Below, in pieces: positions 58,178 through 64,000 of a stretch of 64,000 nt of DNA. Position 1 is the stretch's first letter, and each line of letters starts with the position of its first letter. The notes below the pieces were generated by a model that saw only the letters and a program-made list of their open reading frames with translations, searched no databases and had not been told where the DNA came from. The DNA is from Eremomyces bilateralis CBS 781.70 (lineage: Eukaryota > Ascomycota > Dothideomycetes > Eremomycetales > Eremomycetaceae): NCBI RefSeq assembly GCF_010015585.1, contig NW_022985072.1:705678-769677 (forward strand), in the 5' to 3' direction. The position numbers and the translations under genes are program-made.

Positions 58178-60641
58178 ATGGAGGATATCGCCCCTCCTCC
58201 AGATTATCTTTACGAGTCCTATGAAGAAGCTTACAATGCTCTCAGAAGCCATGGCATGCAGCATGGCTACGGCTTCCAACTCAAACGGAGCAAACCTCAC
58301 CATTCTGATGAAAAGACGCGATATTACTACTACTGTGATCGATCCGGAAACTATCAGTCAAGGGCAAAGATTTTGAGCACAAGCACGCGCTCAATAGGGT
58401 GTACTTTTAGGCTTGTCATATTCAAGAACAAAAACGACGACCAGTGGAAGCTGGAGGTTATACACAAGCATCACAACCACCCCCGATCACTTAACCCTAG
58501 CGCGCATAATGTCTATCGCAGGCGGACATCGGCGCAGAAAGACACAATTGAATCAATGACACGTGCCGGGGTACGGCCGATGCAGATAATGGCTGCCATT
58601 CAAAAGGAGGATCCGGACACGCTAGTCTCTGCCACCGATATTCGCAGCGAGAGGAAGGCAATCAGAGAGAAGCACTTAAATGGGAGGAGTCCGATTGAGA
58701 CATTGCTAGATAACCTGTCCACGCCGGAATGGGTCTTCGCTGTCAAGAAGGATGCAGATCATCACGTGCAAGGTCTCTTCTTTGCCCACCAGAAGCAGAT
58801 CGAGCTGCTGCTTGCGAATCCCGATGTCCTGTTGATGGACTGTACGTACCGAACCAACAAGTACAAACTCCCACTGTTGCACATACTCGGCTGCACCAAT
58901 CTACAGACGTTCTTCTCTGCAGGCTTCTGCTTCCTCCGCAGTGAGACACAAGCAGACTACCATTGGGCAATCTCAAACTTCCTCCTTAAGACGGGAGCAC
59001 TACAACCACGGGTGTTCATTAGCGACCAGGTGGATGCGTTGAAGTTGGCAGCCTACACTCTGTTTCCGAGGATCCCACAACTCCTATGCGTATGGCATAT
59101 CAACAAGGATGTACAGACAAAGACTCAACAGGTCTGGCGAAGCGCTGATGGAGTAACAAGAGAGGAGAAGCAGGAAATCGCCGATAAACGGGCTAAATTT
59201 ATGAAGCGTTGGACCCAGGTATGCTCCAGCTCTGACTATAAACAAGATACAATAGACCTAACTAGAACAGCTTGTCTACGTCAAGGGACCACTTGAGTTC
59301 CAATTCAAGTGGGACGAACTACTGAAAGACTATGCTGACCAACGAGAACTTTGCACATATCTATGCGAAAATCAATACCACACGCGCACCGAGTGGGCAG
59401 CTGCATGGACGTCTTATCACCGACATTACAACGCAATTACTACTTCTCCTGTTGGAGGAATGCACAAGGTTTTAAAGGACTATCTCATGACTTCGAGAGG
59501 CGACTTAATACAAGTTGTTCAAAGGATTGAGCGGGTGATCGACAGTCAATACAGCAAATACAGGATGGACCTTATCTCCTCGATACAGCGCGCCAAATCT
59601 GAGCACAAACCGGAGTCAATGCCATACCTACCTCCCAGGATTTATGACGTCCTCACGCCACCGGCTATTGCGCGCATCCGGCAGCAGGATCTGCTGCTCC
59701 AGAACGAGCAAAGACAACGTCGTAACTGGCACCCTTGTTCTGGCCTTTTTGAGAAGACGAATGGTCTTCCGTGTCGTCATACGCTACAAGATATGAGGAA
59801 TTCTGGATCGACATTACGATTAAATTTCCTTTACGACAATCATTGGCGCTATCAACGTGAGCAAGGACAGTCAATACGTCTATCTCCAAGGCCATACCGG
59901 TCTATCATCGAGTCGCTTCCTGCTGAAACAAGAGGTACGCCGAGGAGGAATGAGGCATCAACCCGTAGAGATCCATCAGGCTTTGAACAACATGTGCGAC
60001 CTTCTATCCCTCAATTTCAGCCTCCTCCTCAACCCCAGGGTCAAACGCTTGCTGAGATCTTACGACACACAAGCACAGCCATTACGGTGTCAGTTTCTAC
60101 AACTGCACCAGCTACGAATCCTACAACTACTTCTATATCTATGTCGATCCCTGCACCTACCCCTATAGCTTCCCCTACTCCATCTCATTTATCATCACCT
60201 GTCTCTGTTTCTGTGTCTACTACTACGGCTCAACCCCCTCTACAGTCTGCTTGGCAACCTCCGTCGTTGGAAGAGTTCTTTGGCGACATCGAGCGTCGCC
60301 GGCTTCAGCCCACTCTACATAACTACAGTAACTCTAACAGAGTGGCCAATGTTTTGGCGGAGACAGGGCAGGAAAGGGACCCGACAGAACTGATTGAAGC
60401 ACGAAATATGGCTCTCGCTACAAGCGGAGTGTATGCTTCCTGCACTCCAACAATGGCATGGAATTATCACTTTGGAGATATGAAAGCCTTCTACGATGAA
60501 AAATTTGCACAAGTCGATGCTCAAAATACCTTTTTTGAGTCTCAGGGTGTGCGCAGAGAGCGTCCTAAGCGTGCTGCAGCAGAGACGGCTTCAAATGCTT
60601 GGAAAGGACTTAGCCCCCGCAAGAGACAGCGACGTCAGTAG
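58178..60641 (+). CDS. Intact Mutator-like (MULE) transposase with FAR1-type DNA-binding domain
   Basis: Two exons, 58178-59218 and 59271-60641 (intron GTATGC ... CTAACTAGAACAG), encode 803 residues with no premature stop. The N-terminus has the FAR1/WRKY-like zinc-binding fold (YESYEEAYNALRSHGMQHGY, SIGCTFRLVIFKNKN, HKHHNHPRSLNP). The MULE transposase core follows: DVLLMDCTYRTNKYKLPLLH (first Asp), VFISDQVDALKLAAYTLFPR (second Asp), LLCVWHINKDV, and after the intron LVYVKGPLEFQFKWDELL and HKVLKDYLMTSRGDL. The SWIM finger is WHPCSGLFEKTNGLPCRHTL. The C-terminal 200 residues are Ser/Thr/Pro-rich. Alone among the transposase genes here it is open throughout, so it may be recent, active or domesticated. 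No terminal inverted repeats were identified. Confidence 0.93.
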
Positions 60642-60669
60642 AAGATAGGCTTCATAATGTGAAGTAGCT

Positions 60670-60907
60670 ATGAAAGCTCCGGGGCCCGTCGAGAACGTAG
60701 ATGTCAGCGATATGGTTACGGGCCACATTGCCTACCGGTACTTAACTGGGAAGATGTTTCAACGGATCGGATTTGAAGATATCTCAGTTGTCGAGACCAA
60801 GCGAGAGGAGCTTCAGGAGGAAGCAGAATAAACATGTTGACGAGATCGCGGAAGAGGAGGCGAGGGATATAGAAAGGAAGGCGGAGCAGAAGAGTCGGGG
60901 ACGCTGA
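60670..60907 (+). pseudogene. Fragment of an unidentified gene next to the MULE, one frameshift
   Basis: Just 29 bases after the transposase stop, the plus strand reads MKAPGPVENVDVSDMVTGHI, AYRYLTGKMFQRIGFEDISV and VETKREELQEEAE then a stop at 60829-60831. A one- or two-base shift near 60828 restores KHVDEIAEEEARDIERKAEQ, KSRGR and a TGA at 60905-60907. The text looks like the C-terminal end of a real protein with a charged helix. I do not recognise the family. It could be the 3' part of a gene interrupted by the insertion, or host DNA captured by the element. Confidence 0.5.
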
Positions 60908-61211
60908 TGTCCCGGGCGACGGAAAACTTGAGCTTGAATGAGAGCCGGGAAGGAGGTAGGGGGGCTAAGCAGGATTTCAGAGAGGCAGAAAATAGGAACC
61001 AACGGTTATCTTAGTCAACTATCTATGTCGCCATGCCCTAACGAGAGCTACAGTGAATGATGAACAATCCAAGTCCATCCGGATATGCCAGATCTCTAGA
61101 CATCTAATGGTATATGATCTCCCCTGCCCAGAACCGATACCCACGGATATATACAGTATAACATAACGCCATATCATGTACCAGAACCAAACTTGACATC
61201 CCAACCGAACA
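60908..61211. other. Intergenic, 3' flank of the four-TM protein gene
   Basis: 300 bases of 3' UTR or flank. No gene seen. Confidence 0.5.
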
Positions 61212-62203
61212 TCACTTGCCCGCCGCAAACTCTTGCTCCGGCGCCTGCAGCACATACGGCGGAGCTGCCCCCTCTAGTGCCTTCCACTGCCGCGGCGACT
61301 CCAACTCCACCGTTGTCGGGCTTGAGTTCTTCAGCCGCGGCGTGCCCGCGGGATTCAACGACGAGTGGGCGTCTCCGAATAGGTTGGTCACCACTGGGAT
61401 CAGATTCCCCTGCGGCGGCATCCCCCTCTGCTCCTGCGAGTGGTCGTGGTATGGCGGCGGCATCTCCTGTGGCACCTGCTGCGGCATGTGCTGGGCGTAG
61501 TACTCCGATCCGGCGCCGTACTGCGGCTGCTGGTAGATTTGTTGTTGTGGGTTCATTTCGTAGAGGACTTGTTGGGGTGCGAAGCTGGTTGCTTGGTATT
61601 GGAGGTTTGTGGGGTTGGCGACGGAAGTGTAGGCGCCGCGGCTGCCGGCTTTGCGGTACCTGTAGAAAACGGTGGAGGCGTAGAAGAGGGCACCGACGTA
61701 GGCGGGGCTAGAAAGGCAGGATTAGTACGTGAAAAAGTCGGTTCAAAACGGATGACCCCAAGAGAGTCTTACCAAAGAACGATGGTCAAGGCAATGGCGG
61801 CAGCAGTGGCGTCCCGAAGAGCAAGGAAGATGTTAAGAATATAGCTGCCGACCCAGATCAGGGCCTGAACGATGCTGAAAACAAGGAAGACCTTCGGGCT
61901 TAGCATTTGTCTCGCGAAGAGCACTAAGGACGTGATGTCGAGGACCACGGAGATTGCGCATAGGGCGATATGGATTGAAAGGACGCTGTTCAAATGTTAG
62001 ATTGAGACTCATGCCGTTTGATGTTTCTAGAGCTAGACTCACGCTACGTCGTAGATCCTGGTGTGCGTATAATGGTCCACGGCTCCAAAGGCGACCGCAT
62101 AGATACCGATCATGATGATCCTGACGATATTCTTGACAATCCAGAGGGGGATCAAGACGCTCTTCATCCATGGCGTATTGTCGTGCCTATATCTCGGCGG
62201 CAT
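61212..62203 (-). CDS. Four-TM (MARVEL-like) membrane protein with Gln/Pro-rich tail
   Basis: Three exons, 62203-62043, 61985-61773 and 61707-61212, encode 289 residues; the ATG MPPRYRHDNTPW is followed by the first membrane segment. Four hydrophobic stretches are visible: IVRIIMIGIYAVAFGAV (about 22-38), IALCAISVVLDITSLVLFA, VFLVFSIVQALIWVGSYIL and AIALTIVLCPAYVGALFY, a 4-TM pattern like MARVEL domain proteins. The tail (about 110 residues) is cytosolic and rich in Gln, Pro and Tyr (QQQIYQQPQYG, PQQVPQEMPPPYHDH), ending EFAAGK. Introns are GT-AG and in phase. The exact family is not recognised; MARVEL-type topology is inferred from the hydrophobicity pattern alone. Confidence 0.8.
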
Positions 62204-63436
62204 CTTGACGAAATGGTTCCCCGAAGTCCAACTGCGATACGCGATAAAGGCTACACGCTCAGGCCATTCTCTTCGGTCTGTATAACAACAAGGCACCTCA
62301 ATCGATGAAATGGTAGCCTAGCACCGTAGCCAGACCAATGCGTCAAATCAATCGATACGAAAAGAATAAGTAATACCAGCTACCGCATGAAAGTCATTTA
62401 CATAAAGACAGAATAACCGAATGACCCGCGGGAGGATTGCCAGGTTCAAACTCCAACGGAGGTTCAGAGACGGCCGTAATGCCCCCAGGATTGGGGCGCT
62501 GCGGCGCTAGCGTGCTTTCGTTGATCATAACGCGTTGTTAGCTAGGCCAGGCGGCCAGCCACTGTCCAAGGCTTCCTACGTATTAGTAGGCCCGGTTTGG
62601 ACTGGCCTCCTCCACCATCTTGCATTGCAAACGTCTACCAAGCGGTGCGGGGAGATATGGAGGGGATGATTGGAAGGATCTTTGACGTTATAGAGGGACG
62701 ATTTCAACGCGGTGCTTCGGTTCTGACTTCTGATGGACTTGGACTTCGGACTTTGAAGTCTTTAGAGCGTTGCAACGCCGAGAGAGAAGCGGATTGCTGC
62801 GCCAGGCAGTAGTGCACAAAACTTGGGGTATGATTCTGCAACGTAGTAAGCTCAAACCTGCCTTGGCCTGGTTGTCTTTTCGATCTAAAACTTCCGCGGT
62901 CCTAGTGTTAACTAGAGAAATGCTTGGGAAAGTTTGAATTCCTAAACACGGCGCGGCTCGTGGGACGTGGAGTCGAAGGTGCTAAATTTAGAAGAGTTAA
63001 GTTCAGGAGGCCTTGGCCACGTCATGAAATCATTGAACTGGAACATCAACTTTCAAATTCCAGCTGGTGTAGGAGTACTAGCACTCAGCCTTGTCGTTAA
63101 ATAACCTGTAAAGTGTAAACCACTCCGGATTTACCTGTATTTTATAGGGTAAGATGTATCTAAGTCATAAAAATTTGTTATGATACAAGCTCAACTGACA
63201 ACTGTTTTCTTACTCTAACTTTATCGTATCATACGGGTAACACCCGTATGGGTTTTCCCCACAACGTGCACGGCACCACTCCTTGCACGGTCCATCGCGT
63301 CATAAGCGCTCGCGATGGGCACTCAGTTTTGCAGCCATTCGCGCCCATATACAATAGAGATTTAGAAAAAATTGTTGTTATGACATTCTGAGATACTATA
63401 AGCTTATTTAGGGCCCAAATCGAAGTCCTTAAGATA
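62204..63436. other. Intergenic between the 4-TM gene and the right-end pogo relic
   Basis: Promoter of the 4-TM gene (minus) and unannotated DNA. At 63233-63251 there is a perfect inverted repeat, atacgggt-aac-acccgtat, with a second imperfect one (cgtgcacgg ... ccttgcacgg) at 63267-63291; these could be element ends. Nothing else is supportable. Confidence 0.45.
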
Positions 63437-64000
63437 TCATGGTGGCCGGGAAATGCGACCTCGCCGCGTCTGAGTCTCCATTCCTTCAGATTCCTCTCCA
63501 TCGCTATCTAGCTCCTCCACATCGCTGCTGATTACCTGCGGCTGTACAATTTGCTGTGGAGAGGCTTCTTTTGCTCGTTTTCTGGTGTTTCGAGGTGTTT
63601 TTAACTCTTGGAGAAGCTGTGCCTGTGCCGATCTTGCTTCACGATCAGCCTGTCGAATGGCCCTACGTCGAGCAAGCTCTACCTCTCTTTCTGCCGCCCT
63701 AATCTAACGGTCCTGTGCCCGTTGAGCAACTTGTTCCGCTCGTAGCCTATCATTCTCTGCCCTCTGAAGTGCTTTATTCAGTTTTGCCTATGCTTTCCGT
63801 GCCTTCTCATCGCGTTTACCCTGATCCTTCTCTCGCTGGAGCTCACGAGCTCGCTCGATCTTTTTAGGACTGTAGAACTGTGATTTGGAACCCGATTCAG
63901 CACGTAGCTCTTCAAATAAGGGTCTGCCACGCTTACGCTTCCTCCTTTCGTGCATAATGGCATGTCTAAGGCCCTGATTTTCGCCTCGGAGGAGAGCTAT
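63437..64000 (-). pseudogene. C-terminal part of a decayed pogo/Tigger transposase, continuing past the window
   Basis: Minus-strand frame from the window edge: RGENQGLRHAIMHERRKRKR, GRPLFEELRAESGSKSQFYS, PKKIERARELQREKDQGKRD, ending SDVEELDSDGEESEGMETQT and RRGRISRPP at TGA 63437-63439. The GRPLFEEL...FYSPKKIERARELQ block and the charged Lys/Arg/Glu-rich helix are the standard tail of fungal pogo transposases. Two in-frame TAG codons (after EKARKA at about 63789 and after RAQDR at about 63704) each fit a Gln codon mutated C-to-T. The catalytic core would lie beyond position 64000. Confidence 0.75.

Noticed and set aside
62440-62470. ggttcaaactcc as a tRNA B box
   Set aside because: No A box, acceptor stem or anticodon arm fits around it. 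No tRNA was found anywhere in the window.

Overview
The window is filamentous ascomycete chromosomal DNA. Genes carry short GT-AG introns (about 50-70 bp, branch motifs like CTAAC or CTGAC), and the protein set (Cdc12-type septin AspC, Nup98/Nup96 of the SonB type, Pab1 with a charged RRM4 insert, SidF/SidL siderophore acyltransferase) points to Eurotiales, probably Aspergillus or Penicillium. Species cannot be fixed from sequence alone. Positions 33230-33869 are an assembly gap of N.

Layout. 1-4.4 kb: 5' part of PAB1 and an unidentified single-pass membrane protein (both minus). 6.1-13.4 kb: an intact PDR-type ABC transporter followed on the same strand by a Baeyer-Villiger monooxygenase, a plausible export/detoxification or metabolite pair. 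13.5-23 kb: accessory, transposon-rich DNA with a decayed pogo/Tigger element, an AA9 lytic polysaccharide monooxygenase, and a complete but inactivated hAT element. 23-31.2 kb: secreted APP1-type phosphatase, Fmc1, septin AspC, Pwp2. 31.2-35.5 kb: relics (unidentified decayed coding DNA, LINE tail, assembly gap, short tandem repeat, pogo-type MITE). 35.5-42.2 kb: nup98/nup96. 42.9-44.7 kb: decayed Tc1/mariner transposase and a broken helix-turn-helix plus TPR frame. 45.4-54 kb: centrin Cdc31, complex I 51-kDa subunit, an unidentified coding remnant, an RraA-like protein and a siderophore acyltransferase. 54.7-62.2 kb: Mx/dynamin-like GTPase, an intact Mutator-like transposase with an adjoining gene fragment, and a four-TM protein. 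63.4-64 kb: another decayed pogo transposase C-terminus.

A theme runs through the window. Conserved housekeeping genes (translation, ribosome biogenesis, septum, nuclear pore, spindle pole, respiration) alternate with islands of transposons. Most transposase frames are broken by stop codons that a C-to-T (or opposite-strand G-to-A) change would explain, mostly in CpA context, as expected of repeat-induced point mutation (RIP). The Mutator-like transposase is the exception: its spliced frame is open throughout. No tRNA, rRNA or CRISPR was found. I did not find a clearly novel multi-gene system; the best leads are the intact MULE, the HTH-TPR chimera, the ABC/BVMO pair, the MITE and the unidentified decayed frames.
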